From BAIKAL-G1 sp943369525 (lineage in GTDB: Bacteria; Cyanobacteriota; Cyanobacteriia; PCC-6307; Cyanobiaceae), in assembly GCA_943369525.1 (NCBI GenBank), contig CALRNL020000001.1, forward strand, positions 434,001 through 498,000: a DNA stretch of 64,000 nucleotides, written 5' to 3'. The notes under the pieces were generated by a model. That model was not told the origin of the DNA. It saw only the letters and a program-made list of their open reading frames with translations, and made no database searches. The stretch's first letter is position 1. Each line of letters opens with the position of its first letter. Below are positions 25,038 to 33,998 of the stretch, piece after piece. A program made the position numbers and the translations under genes.

Positions 25038-25588
25038 GCATCAGCCTACCCATTAAATATTGTCAAGCCAAACGCTCATCATTCAAGCAAGCAACAAACA
25101 ATCCAACTGGGCGGCGATGGGCCACAACCCTACTGAAGGCAGACAATCGATGGGCATTCAATCAGAACCATGTAAGCGATAACAACAACAAAATAACAAT
25201 CCCTAAACTCCATCCAGCGTCACGGCTGACAGATTGGCCCCATCCCCAGGAGCTTCAAAGCCAGATGGATCTTGGCCGGCCGATCAATGCTTAGTCATGG
25301 CGCAAACTTCGTCCATGGAGCCGCATGCACTTTCGCGTTCCGATCTAGCATTGGCGATCAGATTTGATGGCAATATCCAACGAAGCAAGAACCCTTCTGT
25401 AGTTGTAGCAAGTCCCTATGGGGCCATGGCTGTCCACTATGCCAAGCTGGCTGGAGGCCAGGCTGGCTTGAAGCCAGGCCAGCACGGCCTGATCGAATCG
25501 GCCCATCGCAGTCCCCCATCGGGCCAAACCATGGACCGGATCCCTGCTTAGCAATCGCCGTTTCAAAAGAGCGTTCGCAATAAAATTC
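25038..25588. other. Intergenic stretch without recognisable gene
   Basis: About 550 bp between the DUF3307 stop and the terminator of the YlqD gene. The first 200 bp are AT-rich (AACAACAACAAAATAACAAT at about 25182), the rest is mixed, with a short hairpin-prone part near 25445-25490 (CAGGCTGGCTTGAAGCCAGG). Open frames here have no coding character that I can see. It may be the right boundary of the accessory region. Confidence 0.5.
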
Positions 25589-25610
25589 GACCCGGGCTTG
25601 AGCCCAGGTC
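25589..25610 (-). terminator. Probable terminator of the YlqD gene
   Basis: On the minus strand GACCTGGGC-TCAA-GCCCGGGTC forms a stem with one A-C mismatch, followed by GAATTTTATT. It lies 65 bp past the stop of the YlqD-type gene. The T run is short and broken, so the call is moderate. Confidence 0.5.
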
Positions 25611-25674
25611 GATCAAGCTGAAACGATCTGTTGGTCAGGGGTGGCTGTTCAGTAGCGTCCCATCGCTGCAACGA

Positions 25675-26115
25675 TCAGGCCGCTTCAATCGCCTCAACGA
25701 TGCCATCACGCACCACAATAGCCACCTGCAGTTTCTCCACCAGGTTGTCACCAACCTGGATATCGGTAAAACTTTCTAACTGGCCCTGTTCAACAATCTG
25801 CTCCATCTCAAGGTCGCGCACCTGGCGCTGTTGCTCCAACAGGGTGCGCTTTTGCTCCTCCAATTCGGCCCGCTTCGCGCCCACCTGTTGCTGCACCGAA
25901 GCCACCTGGTCTTGAACGCGGGGATCCAGGGGATTGGCGCTCTGGCGGCGGATCTCATCGACCACCTGCTGGCCTTCCTGCTCGAGCTGGGCCAGCTGGG
26001 CATCGCTGGTGGCGATGGCGCCGCTCAACTCCCGCTCCGCATCCTCCTTCCAACGGGGCGTGACCACGGCCCGCACCGTGATCGAGCGCTTGATCGAAAG
26101 GGAACCGTCGGCCAT
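25675..26115 (-). CDS. YlqD family protein
   Basis: A 146-residue protein with an N-terminal strand pattern (LSIKRSITVRAVVTPRWKE), a long coiled coil (about residues 27-110; heptads such as QLAQLEQEGQQVVDEI and AELEEQKRTLLEQQ) and a C-terminal beta segment (IQVGDNLVEKLQVAIVV). This layout is that of YlqD proteins of cyanobacteria and Firmicutes, whose function is unknown. In Bacillus the gene lies near rRNA-maturation genes, but no such neighbour is present here. The terminator candidate at 25589-25610 follows it. Confidence 0.8.
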   Translation of the reverse strand: MADGSLSIKRSITVRAVVTPRWKEDAERELSGAIATSDAQLAQLEQEGQQVVDEIRRQSANPLDPRVQDQVASVQQQVGAKRAELEEQKRTLLEQQRQVRDLEMEQIVEQGQLESFTDIQVGDNLVEKLQVAIVVRDGIVEAIEAA

Positions 26116-26243
26116 GGGAAAGGAAATCCAGCGTCCAAATTGTCAGTGGGGGGGCTCTGGGTCAACGGCCGGATCGCCGCACCCCGACCCAGCCAGCCAC
26201 CCAGGGGCCATGGGCCCCGCCAGCTCCAGCCTTGGGAATCCGC

Positions 26244-28226
26244 TCAACGCCCGTAGATCGCCTCGATGGCGGCCCGGTCGCGCTCGCCGATGCGATCACG
26301 CCGTTGCTTGAGGGTCTGGGTCAGTAGGCCGTTGTCGATGCTGAAGGGTGCCACCAGGGCCACCCCGCCCAACCGTTCGTCGGGCCGGGCCCCGGGCCGG
26401 GCCGCCAGGCGCCGGTTGAGGCGGCCGGCGAGGGCCTTGAGCAGGGCTGCCTCGGCGCTGGCCGCGTCCCCCTCGGCCCCCGCCTGGGGCGGCGCCAAAC
26501 CCAGCTCCTGGGCGTAGGCCGCCAAGGCCTCCAGCCGGGGCACGATCAGGGCCCCCAGGCTGCGGCGGTCCTGGCCCACCACCATCACCTGCTCGACCAG
26601 GGAACAGGCCGCCAATTCCTCCTCCAGGGGGCCGGGCTCAATGTTTTCGCCGCTACTGAGCACGATCGTGTCCTTGGCCCGGCCGGTGAGCACCAGGGTG
26701 CCGTCGGCGAGCAGGTGGCCCAGGTCGCCCGTGTCGAACCAGCCACCGGCATCGATCGCCTTGGCCGTGGCCTCGGGCTTGCCGAAGTAACCGGCCATCA
26801 CCTGGGGACCCTTGGCCAGCACCCGGCCCCGCTGGCCCCAGCCCAGGGGCGTGCCCCGCTCCGCATCGACCACCTTGATGGCGGTGCCGGGCAGGGGGCG
26901 GCCGGAGCTGCCCCGGCGGTTGGACCAGGGGCGGCGGCAGCTGAGCACCGGGCTGGTTTCGGTGAGGCCATAGCCCACCAACAGCTCGATGCCAATCGCC
27001 TCAAAGAAGCCATCCACGTGGGGGGCCAGGGCGCCGCCGCCGCTAATCGCCGTGCCCAAGCTGCCTCCGGCCAGCTGCTGGCGCACCTTGGGCCAGAAGA
27101 GCTGGCCGGCCAGGCGATGGCCCGGCCAGCTGACCAGGGCCAGCAGGCCGCCGGCCAACCGGGCCAGGCGGGACTCGGGGAGCAGGGTCTGGTCCCGGGC
27201 CTGGCGCCAGTGGCTGCAATGGAAGCGGCTCAAGCCCAGGGCCGCCGTCAGCAGGCGCCGCCGGGCCGGGGGCATGGCCGCGAGGGCATCCTCAAAGCCA
27301 GCCAGCAGGGCCTCCCACAGGCGAGGCACGCTGATCATGTAGTGGGGACGCACCCGCTGCAGGTCGGCCTTGAAGTGCTTGAGGCTGGTGTAGCTCTGGC
27401 GGCAGCCACAGGCGAGCAGGAAGTATTCGGCGGTGCGTTCATAGGCATGCCAGATCGGCAACACGCTCAGCACCCGATCCCCCGGAATGGGTGCCACGGC
27501 CACACCGAGGGTCTGGATTTGGTGCAGCAGGTTGGCGTGGCTGAGGGGCACGCCCTTGGGTTCCCCCGTGGTGCCGGAGGTGTAAAGCAGCGTGGCCAAT
27601 CGCTCCGGGCCCCCGGGGGCCAGGGGCGGCGGTGGGGAGGTCGCCCCCAGCTCCATCAGGGCGTCCCAGCCCAGGCAGGGGATGGCCAAGGACCCGACAG
27701 CCGGGCTGGGCCCCTCCAGCAGCACCACAAACTTCAGGCCCTGCTGCTCCCTGAGCTGGGCAGAGAGCTTCTCCAGCAAGGCCGCCGATTCCACCACCAG
27801 GGCACTGGCACCGCAATCCCGCAGGATGTAGCTGAGCTCGGCCAGGGGCGCGCCACTGCCCCGCACGGCATCGGCGGCGCCGGCCCGCATCAGGCCCTGG
27901 TCGGCTAGGAGCCAGCGGGGGCCATTTTCCGCAAACAGGGCCACCACATCCCCCGGCACCACGCCCAGGGCGGCGAAGCCCGAGGCGGCCTGGAGGATGG
28001 CGCCATCGAGGGCCCCAAAGCTCCATTGCTCAGGGGGCTTGGCGTGGGGGGCCTCCAGGGCCAGGGCATCGCCATGGCGGGCCGCCAACTGGGGCCAGAG
28101 CTGCTCCAGGGCGGTGAGGCCGCTCCAGTCGGCGCGCCGGGCCAGGGCCAAGCGATCGGCGCCGTCGGCACTCCAGTGGACTTCGGCCTGGTCCTTCGGA
28201 CCAACCAGGGCGGAGCAATCGGTCAC
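26244..28226 (-). CDS. AMP-dependent acyl-ACP/acyl-CoA synthetase
   Basis: A 660-residue adenylate-forming enzyme. The P-loop-like motif TLLYTSGTTGEPKGV (near 215), the motif VGYGLTETSPV (near 420) and the hinge GWFDTGDLGHL are all present, as is KDTIVLSSGENIEPGPLE. The N-terminal part contains WSFGALDGAI. It matches the long-chain type used by cyanobacteria to recycle free fatty acids (Aas). Whether the acyl acceptor is ACP or CoA cannot be seen. The start at 28226 is 27 bp after the lipB stop on the same strand, so lipB and this gene may be one unit. Confidence 0.88.
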   Translation of the reverse strand: MTDCSALVGPKDQAEVHWSADGADRLALARRADWSGLTALEQLWPQLAARHGDALALEAPHAKPPEQWSFGALDGAILQAASGFAALGVVPGDVVALFAENGPRWLLADQGLMRAGAADAVRGSGAPLAELSYILRDCGASALVVESAALLEKLSAQLREQQGLKFVVLLEGPSPAVGSLAIPCLGWDALMELGATSPPPPLAPGGPERLATLLYTSGTTGEPKGVPLSHANLLHQIQTLGVAVAPIPGDRVLSVLPIWHAYERTAEYFLLACGCRQSYTSLKHFKADLQRVRPHYMISVPRLWEALLAGFEDALAAMPPARRRLLTAALGLSRFHCSHWRQARDQTLLPESRLARLAGGLLALVSWPGHRLAGQLFWPKVRQQLAGGSLGTAISGGGALAPHVDGFFEAIGIELLVGYGLTETSPVLSCRRPWSNRRGSSGRPLPGTAIKVVDAERGTPLGWGQRGRVLAKGPQVMAGYFGKPEATAKAIDAGGWFDTGDLGHLLADGTLVLTGRAKDTIVLSSGENIEPGPLEEELAACSLVEQVMVVGQDRRSLGALIVPRLEALAAYAQELGLAPPQAGAEGDAASAEAALLKALAGRLNRRLAARPGARPDERLGGVALVAPFSIDNGLLTQTLKQRRDRIGERDRAAIEAIYGR

Positions 28227-28253
28227 GGCGACAGAGTGGTTGATCCAGGCCTA

Positions 28254-28937
28254 TCACCCCAAAAGCCGCTCCGGGCCGGTGGGTGGACGGAGCTGCAGGC
28301 CAAAGCGGTTGGCAAAGGCGACCAGCAACCGGGGCGCCAGCTCGACGCAGCTGAGGCCCGGCCGCCACTCCACCAGCCGGCCGACGGGGCGATCGCCGAT
28401 GCCGCAGGGCACGATCGGGGCGAAACCGGCCAGATCACACTCCACATTCAGGGCTAGGCCGTGCTGGCTGATCCAGCGGCGGGCCCCCACGCCGATCGCC
28501 GCCAGCTTGCGACCCTCCAGCCAGACCCCCGTGAGGCCCTCCTGGCGCTGGCCCTCCAGGCCGAGCTCGGCCAGCAGGTCGATCACCACGGCTTCCAGCT
28601 GGCGCAGATAGAGGTGCAGATCGGCCCCGTGGCGCTGCAGGTTGAGCACCGGGTAGAGCACCAGTTGGCCGGGGGCGTGGTGGGTGACCTCGCCGCCCCG
28701 GTCAATGCGAAACAGGGGCGCGGGTGGGTGGTCCGCAGGGAAGCGCAGGAAGGCCTCGCTGGCGCCGCGGCCCAGGGTGTAGCAGGGTTCATGCTCCAGC
28801 AGCAGCACGGCATCGGGGCCAAGCGGGTCGGCCAGCAACCGACCCTGGAGCTGCCGCTGCCAGGCCCAGGCCCGGCCAAAGGGCACCGGGCCGACCGCTT
28901 GGAAACAGATTCCTTCGAGTTTGGGTTCCCTCACCAA
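28254..28937 (-). CDS. lipB: Octanoyl-[ACP]:protein octanoyltransferase
   Basis: Transfers octanoate from ACP to lipoyl domains, the first step of protein lipoylation. The 227-residue sequence shows the RGGEVTHHAPGQLV motif, the catalytic Lys in LEGRKLAAIGV and the nucleophile Cys in FAPIVPCGI. It diverges from the hibernation-factor gene with 44 bp between the starts. Start MVREPKLEGI at 28937. Confidence 0.95.
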   Translation of the reverse strand: MVREPKLEGICFQAVGPVPFGRAWAWQRQLQGRLLADPLGPDAVLLLEHEPCYTLGRGASEAFLRFPADHPPAPLFRIDRGGEVTHHAPGQLVLYPVLNLQRHGADLHLYLRQLEAVVIDLLAELGLEGQRQEGLTGVWLEGRKLAAIGVGARRWISQHGLALNVECDLAGFAPIVPCGIGDRPVGRLVEWRPGLSCVELAPRLLVAFANRFGLQLRPPTGPERLLG

Positions 28938-28981
28938 CCGTTCCTAGCGTTGGACCATCCCCCACTCCCGGAGGCACAGGG

Positions 28982-29572
28982 ATGAAGCTTCTGATTCACG
29001 GCCGCAATCTGGACGTCACCCCGGCCATACGCGACTACACCGAAGAGAAGTTGTCCCGGGCCTTGAACAACTTCAATGGCCTGGTGAAGGAGGCGGATGT
29101 GCATCTTTCGGTGGCCCGCAATCCGCGGGTGCCCCAACAAACCGCTGAGGTCACGGTCTTTGCCAACGGCACCGTGATCCGGGCCCAGGAACGCAGCGAA
29201 AACCTCTACGCCAGCATCGATCTGGTGGCCGGCAAATTGAGCCGCCAGCTGCGCCGCCACAAGGAGCGCCACAGCGACCACCACCACAGCGCTGGCCACA
29301 ACGCCAGCCAGACCGCCAGCACCGCAGGCGTGGTCGTAGATGCGCCGGTTGAGGGGTCGTTCCTGGAGGGGAAAACGGCCGAACTGCCCAACCGGGGCGT
29401 GCGCCGCAAGTATTTCGCCATGCCGGCGATGTCCCTGGAGGACGCCATGCACCAACTCGATGTGATCGACCACGATTTCTATGTGTTCCGCGACGCCCAA
29501 AACGGCACCATCCAGGTGGTCTATCGACGCAACCACGGGGGCTACGGGGTGATTCAACCGCGAGAATCCTGA
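28982..29572 (+). CDS. hpf: Ribosome hibernation promoting factor (long form, LrtA-like)
   Basis: A 196-residue long HPF that dimerises 70S ribosomes. The N-terminal domain begins MKLLIHGRNLDVTPAIRDY and includes IDLVAGKLSRQLRRHKERH; a His-rich linker follows (SDHHHSAGHN); the C-terminal dimerisation domain has VRRKYFAMPAMSLEDA and RRNHGGYGVI. The ATG at 28982 is preceded by GGAGG 8-12 nt upstream, a clear ribosome-binding site that decides the start. In cyanobacteria the orthologue lrtA is light-repressed; no such element was identified here. Confidence 0.95.
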   Translation: MKLLIHGRNLDVTPAIRDYTEEKLSRALNNFNGLVKEADVHLSVARNPRVPQQTAEVTVFANGTVIRAQERSENLYASIDLVAGKLSRQLRRHKERHSDHHHSAGHNASQTASTAGVVVDAPVEGSFLEGKTAELPNRGVRRKYFAMPAMSLEDAMHQLDVIDHDFYVFRDAQNGTIQVVYRRNHGGYGVIQPRES

Positions 29573-29606
29573 TCCACCACCGCGCCCTCCCGGGCCCCCC
29601 AGCCGC

Positions 29607-30353
29607 TTGCGCGACCTCCCCGACCTTGCCCCCCTGATCGACCACGCCCTGCTCGATCCCCACCAGGGATCGGAAGCGGTGTTGCGGTGCTGCGATGAGG
29701 CTCGCCATTTCGGCTTCGCCGGAGTCTGCCTGGCCTCCCGCTGGCTGCCCCTGGCCCGGGAGCGGCTGGGCTCGGGGACCGGCGGCGCCAGGGGCTCGGG
29801 CCAGCCCACCCGCCTAATCAGCGTGGTGGGCTTTCCCTTTGGCGCCATCCCGCCGGAAATCAAACGGGCCGAAGCGGAATGGGCCGCCGCCGCTGGTGCC
29901 GACGAGCTGGATGTGGTGCCCGACTTCGGCGCCCTAGCCGATGGCGATGCCAGCCGCTTCTGCGCCGACCTGGCGCCAATCGTCGAGATCGGCCTGCCCG
30001 TGAAGGTGATCCTGGAGGTGGGCAAGCTCACCCCTGCTGCCCTGGACCTGGCCGTGGCAGCCGCGATCGATGTGGGCGTGGCCTTTCTCAAGACCGGCAG
30101 CGGCTTTGGACCTCCCGTGACGGTGGCCCAGGTGGCCGAGCTGCGCCAACTGGCCCGGGGCCGGGCGGCGGTCAAGGCCTCCGGGGGAATCACCAGCCTG
30201 GAGCAGGCCTTCGACCTGGTGGAGGCGGGGGCCAGTCGGCTCGGCACCAGCCGCGGTGTCGCCCTGATCCAGGCCGGCAAGACCTACGGCCAGCGCCCCA
30301 AATCGGCGCCTGGCAGCGGCGACGGCGACCAGGACAGCGCCCGTGACTACTGA
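29607..30353 (+). CDS. deoC: Deoxyribose-phosphate aldolase
   Basis: Class I aldolase of 248 residues that splits deoxyribose-5-phosphate. Visible motifs: IDHALLDP near the start, VVGFPFGAIPPEIKRAEAEWA, the Schiff-base lysine in FLKTGSGFG, and the second lysine in AVKASGGI. The start is TTG at 29607; the first residues RDLPDLAPLIDH fit the family. The last 20 residues (SAPGSGDGDQDSARDY) are a non-conserved tail. recO lies 185 bp downstream after a repetitive spacer. Confidence 0.92.
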   Translation: MRDLPDLAPLIDHALLDPHQGSEAVLRCCDEARHFGFAGVCLASRWLPLARERLGSGTGGARGSGQPTRLISVVGFPFGAIPPEIKRAEAEWAAAAGADELDVVPDFGALADGDASRFCADLAPIVEIGLPVKVILEVGKLTPAALDLAVAAAIDVGVAFLKTGSGFGPPVTVAQVAELRQLARGRAAVKASGGITSLEQAFDLVEAGASRLGTSRGVALIQAGKTYGQRPKSAPGSGDGDQDSARDY

Positions 30354-30538
30354 GACGGAGGCGATTGAGGCGAGGGCGATTGAGGCGGAGGCGATTGCCC
30401 CTGGGCCAGCGGCCCAGGCAGCGCCCGAAGCCGGGACCGGAACCGGAACCGGAACGGTGGTGGCTCAAGCCATGGGGACCCGCCCACTCCTGGCTAGCCC
30501 CCGTCAGCGCGCGATGACACCCCCCAGCAGAACCGTCG

Positions 30539-31381
30539 ATGGGCGCTGAGCTGCGGCTGGAGGGTTTGTCGTTGAAATGCGGGCCCCTAGGGGAATCCGA
30601 CCGGCTGCTCACCCTGCTGAGTGCCAGCGACGGCCTCAGCCGCCTGGCCGTGCCGGGGGCCCGCAAGCCGAAAAGCCCCCTGGCTGCCGCCGTGCCCCTG
30701 GCCCTGCTGCGCCTGCACGTGGGCGGCGGCCGCGGCCTACGGCGCGTGCGCCAGCTGACGGTGGTGCGCAACTACGCCGCCCTGGCCGGCCGGCTGGAGA
30801 CCCTGGCCGCCGCCCAGGGCCTGGCGGAACTGACCATCCAACTGGTGCCCGCCGGCGAGGGCGTGCCTGGCCTGCTCGAAGACCTGCTGATGCAGCTGGG
30901 ACGCCTTGAACTGGTCGTCCAGGACCGTCAAGCCAGCCTGGAGGCCCTGGCGATCGCCGTGCAGGGCTGCGTCCACCTGCTGGCCCTGGGGGGCTACGGC
31001 CTGCCCCTGGCCCACTGCGCCCGCAGCGGCGAGCCCCTGGAGCCACCGGTGGGCACCTGGGAGTGGCGCTGCAGCCTGCTCCCCAGTGAAGGCTTCGTGG
31101 TGGGGGCGATCCCTGGCGCCCAGCTGGTCTTGAACGCCTCGGAACTGGCCCTGCTGCAACGGCTGCCCCGGCCGGCCCTGCCGCGCCGCCGCGATGGCGG
31201 CCTGATGGGGCCTGAACCGGTCTGGCTGCGGTTGCTGGCCCTGGTGGAGCTCTGGAGCCGGGAACACCTCGGCCACAAGCTGCGCTCCTGGAGCCTGCTG
31301 CGCCAGTGCTTCAACGCCAACACCCACCTTGGGGCGGACGTTGCGGCATCATCAGAGGCTCGCCTCCGCGGAACCCCTTGA
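30539..31381 (+). CDS. recO: DNA repair protein RecO
   Basis: A 280-residue recombination mediator that loads RecA with RecR at gaps. The N-terminal OB fold begins LRLEGLSLKCGPLGESDRLL, followed by LSRLAVPGARKPKSPL, the pattern of RecO; a helical C-terminal half includes CFNANTHLG. The typical zinc-finger cysteines are only partly present (Cys-His-Cys-like ALAHCARSGEP), as in other cyanobacterial RecO. Its TGA overlaps the TTG start of the next gene. Confidence 0.88.
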   Translation: MGAELRLEGLSLKCGPLGESDRLLTLLSASDGLSRLAVPGARKPKSPLAAAVPLALLRLHVGGGRGLRRVRQLTVVRNYAALAGRLETLAAAQGLAELTIQLVPAGEGVPGLLEDLLMQLGRLELVVQDRQASLEALAIAVQGCVHLLALGGYGLPLAHCARSGEPLEPPVGTWEWRCSLLPSEGFVVGAIPGAQLVLNASELALLQRLPRPALPRRRDGGLMGPEPVWLRLLALVELWSREHLGHKLRSWSLLRQCFNANTHLGADVAASSEARLRGTP

Positions 31382-32715
31382 GCGGCACCATTCGTCCCTC
31401 CGGGCTCCAAGGGGTCATTGCCCTGCCCCAGTTCCGCCGGCTCTGGCTTGGCCAGATCCTGAGCCAGTTAGGCGACAAGTTTTACATCGTCTTGATGGTA
31501 TTTCTGATCGCCCAGTACTGGGTCACGGAAACGCCCCCCAGCGGCGGCGCCCTGGCCGAAGCCGCCGCCGCCATCAAGCTCGACATCGATAGCCGGGCCC
31601 AGCTGATCACGCTGCTGGCCACGGGGATCTACGTGGCCAACACGATCCCAGCGATGGCCCTAGGGCTGGTGGCGGGCGTTTGGGCCGACCGCTGGCCGAA
31701 GCGCACGGCGATGGTGGCCTCCAACGCCCTGCGGGCCGCCCTGGCCCTGTTGATTCCCCTATGCCTGATCGAGGGGCCCCTCTGGCTGGGGCTGAGCTGG
31801 GGCTACTGGGCCCTATTGGCCATCACCTTCTTCGAGTCGGCCCTGTCCCAATTCTTCGCGCCAGCTGAACAGGCGGCGATCCCGCTGCTAGTCCCTGGGC
31901 CCCAGCTACTGGCAGCCAATTCGCTATATCAGGCCACCAGCATGGGCGCCACCATCGTCGGTTTTGCCATAGGCGATCCGATGCTGCGGCTGTTGGACCG
32001 CCTCCTGGCAGGCCTCGGCATCCACGATGGCGAGGTGCTGCTGCTGCCGCTCTGCTACGGCCTGGCCGCCCTGGTGCTCGCCACGATCAAGATGGAAGAG
32101 CAACCCCGGGCGGCCACCACCACCAGCGTATGGAGTGAGATGGGTGAGGCTCTGCAGGTGCTGCGGGACCGGCCCACGGTGCGCATGGCCCTGCTCCAGC
32201 TGGTGCTGCTCTACAGCCTGCTGGCGGCCCTCTATGTGCTTGCCATCAGCCTGGCGGCGGCCATCGAGGGCCTGGGGCCGACCCAGTTCGGCATCCTGTT
32301 GGCCATGAGTGGCTTGGGCCTGGCCCTGGGGGCCGTGGCCGTGGCCCAGATGGGCCATCACCTCAACCGGCGCGTGCTGGCATCCACGGGCCTGGGCACG
32401 ATCGCCTGGAGCCTGGTGCTACTCGGCCAGCTGCGCGGCAACCTGATGGTGACCCTGGTGCTCTGCACCGTGCTGGGGGTGGGCTCAGCCCTGCTGGCGA
32501 TTCCGGCCCAGACCACGATCCAGGAGGACACCCCCGAAAGCCAGCGGGGCAAAGTATTCGGCCTGCAGAACAACCTGATCAATGTGGCCCTGAGCCTGCC
32601 GCTCGTGCTAGCCGGCACGGTGGTGAGCCGCTACGGCCTGCTGCCGGTGCTCTGGGCCCTGGCCGCCCTGGCGGTGGCGGCGGCCCTACTGGAGAAACCT
32701 TGGGAACGCTGCTAA
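31378..32715 (+). CDS. MFS transporter
   Basis: A 445-residue major facilitator with about twelve membrane helices. The segment LWLGQILSQLGDKFYIVLMV and the loop GVWADRWPKRTAMV (the A-motif, DRWPKR) are characteristic of the LplT/drug-efflux-like group. The start is TTG at 31378, overlapping the recO stop as TTGA; no upstream in-frame start gives a better N-terminus. The substrate is unknown. Confidence 0.82.
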   Translation: MSGTIRPSGLQGVIALPQFRRLWLGQILSQLGDKFYIVLMVFLIAQYWVTETPPSGGALAEAAAAIKLDIDSRAQLITLLATGIYVANTIPAMALGLVAGVWADRWPKRTAMVASNALRAALALLIPLCLIEGPLWLGLSWGYWALLAITFFESALSQFFAPAEQAAIPLLVPGPQLLAANSLYQATSMGATIVGFAIGDPMLRLLDRLLAGLGIHDGEVLLLPLCYGLAALVLATIKMEEQPRAATTTSVWSEMGEALQVLRDRPTVRMALLQLVLLYSLLAALYVLAISLAAAIEGLGPTQFGILLAMSGLGLALGAVAVAQMGHHLNRRVLASTGLGTIAWSLVLLGQLRGNLMVTLVLCTVLGVGSALLAIPAQTTIQEDTPESQRGKVFGLQNNLINVALSLPLVLAGTVVSRYGLLPVLWALAALAVAAALLEKPWERC

Positions 32716-32744
32716 AGTTGCTGTTCGATTGAGCCTGCCGCCGC

Positions 32745-33974
32745 GTGGCCCACATTGCCTGGCTGGGCAAGAAATCTCCCTTCTGCGGCAACGTCACCTA
32801 CGGGCTGAGCACGACGGAAGTCCTGCGGCAACGGGGCCACCGCATCAGCTTCATCCACTTCGACACCCCCCAGGGCCTGGCCCAACGGCGGGACGAGCTT
32901 GACATCAGTGGCCAGCGCCCCCCCGTGCCCGCTCGGGTCAATGGGACCAGGCCCGCTGCCTGGAAGGCCGACGACCCGGAGGTGGCCCTGCCCTACCTGA
33001 TGAAGTCCCAGGTGTACACGATCCCCTCGCCTGGGGCCCAGCGGGAACTGCGCGAGTCCCTCGAGCGGCTCCAGCCCGATGTGGTGCACGCCAGCCTCAC
33101 CCTCTCCCCCCTGGATTTCCGCCTACCGGACCTCTGCCAGCAACTGGGGATGCCCCTGGTCGCCACCTTCCATCCGGCCTTTGATGCCAGCCTGCGCAAC
33201 CTCAGCGCCGGCACCCAGCAACTCACCTACCAGCTCTACGCCCCGTCCCTGGCCAAATTCGACCGGGTGATTGTGTTTTCCGAGCTCCAGGCCGAGGTGC
33301 TGGCCCGGCTGGGGGTGAAGGAGTCGCGCCTGGCCGTGATCCCCAACGGGGTCGATCCCGATTGCTGGAGCCCGGCCCCCCAGGACGACCCCAGCCTGGC
33401 CCCGTTTCGCCAACTGTTTGGCGGCAAAAGGGTGTTCCTCTACATGGGCCGGGTCGCCACCGAAAAGAATGTGGAGGCCCTGCTCAAGGCCTGGCGGCTG
33501 GTGCGCCCGGCCGGCTGCCTGCTGGTGATCGTTGGCGATGGGCCCTTGAGGGCTTCTTTGCAACAGACCGTTGGCAGCGAGCCCGATGTGCACTGGTGGG
33601 GCTACGAAGCCGACCTCGCCACCAGGGTGGCCCTGCTGCGGGTGGCGGAGGTGTTCCTGCTGCCGTCCTTGGTGGAGGGCCTGTCCCTGGCCCTGCTCGA
33701 AGCCATGGCCAGCGGCACCGCCTGCGTGGCCACCGATGCCGGCGCCGATGGTGAGGTGTTGGAAGGCGGCGCGGGGATCGTGATCAGCACCCAGGGGGTC
33801 ACCACCCAGCTGCGCACCCTCCTACCGGTGCTGCGCGACCAACCGGTGCTCACGGCCGAACTGGGGCGCCGGGCCCGGGCCCGGGTGCTGGAGCGCTACA
33901 CCCTCACCCGCAACATCGATGCCCTGGAGTTGCTCTACGCCGAGCTGGTGCCCCAGGGCTCCCTGGCGGCCTAG
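32745..33974 (+). CDS. Glycosyltransferase, GT-B fold (GT4-type)
   Basis: A 409-residue retaining glycosyltransferase. The N-terminal Rossmann half starts AHIAWLGKKSPFCGNVTYGL; the C-terminal half contains IPNGVDPDCWSP, FLYMGRVATEKNVEALLKAW and the E-x7-E signature VEGLSLALLEAMASG. The start is GTG at 32745, 29 bp past the MFS gene. The sugar donor and acceptor cannot be read from the sequence; lipid or polysaccharide glycosylation is plausible for this family. Confidence 0.85.
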   Translation: MAHIAWLGKKSPFCGNVTYGLSTTEVLRQRGHRISFIHFDTPQGLAQRRDELDISGQRPPVPARVNGTRPAAWKADDPEVALPYLMKSQVYTIPSPGAQRELRESLERLQPDVVHASLTLSPLDFRLPDLCQQLGMPLVATFHPAFDASLRNLSAGTQQLTYQLYAPSLAKFDRVIVFSELQAEVLARLGVKESRLAVIPNGVDPDCWSPAPQDDPSLAPFRQLFGGKRVFLYMGRVATEKNVEALLKAWRLVRPAGCLLVIVGDGPLRASLQQTVGSEPDVHWWGYEADLATRVALLRVAEVFLLPSLVEGLSLALLEAMASGTACVATDAGADGEVLEGGAGIVISTQGVTTQLRTLLPVLRDQPVLTAELGRRARARVLERYTLTRNIDALELLYAELVPQGSLAA

Positions 33975-33998
33975 GCCAGGTTCCGGGCTGGGTTTGTC

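Noticed and set aside
30343..30549. A 68-codon frame between deoC and recO with repeated EAIEA units
   Set aside because: It is built of the simple repeats GAGGCGATTGAGGCG and GGAACC, overlaps the deoC end and has no family or ribosome site. I treat it as spacer.
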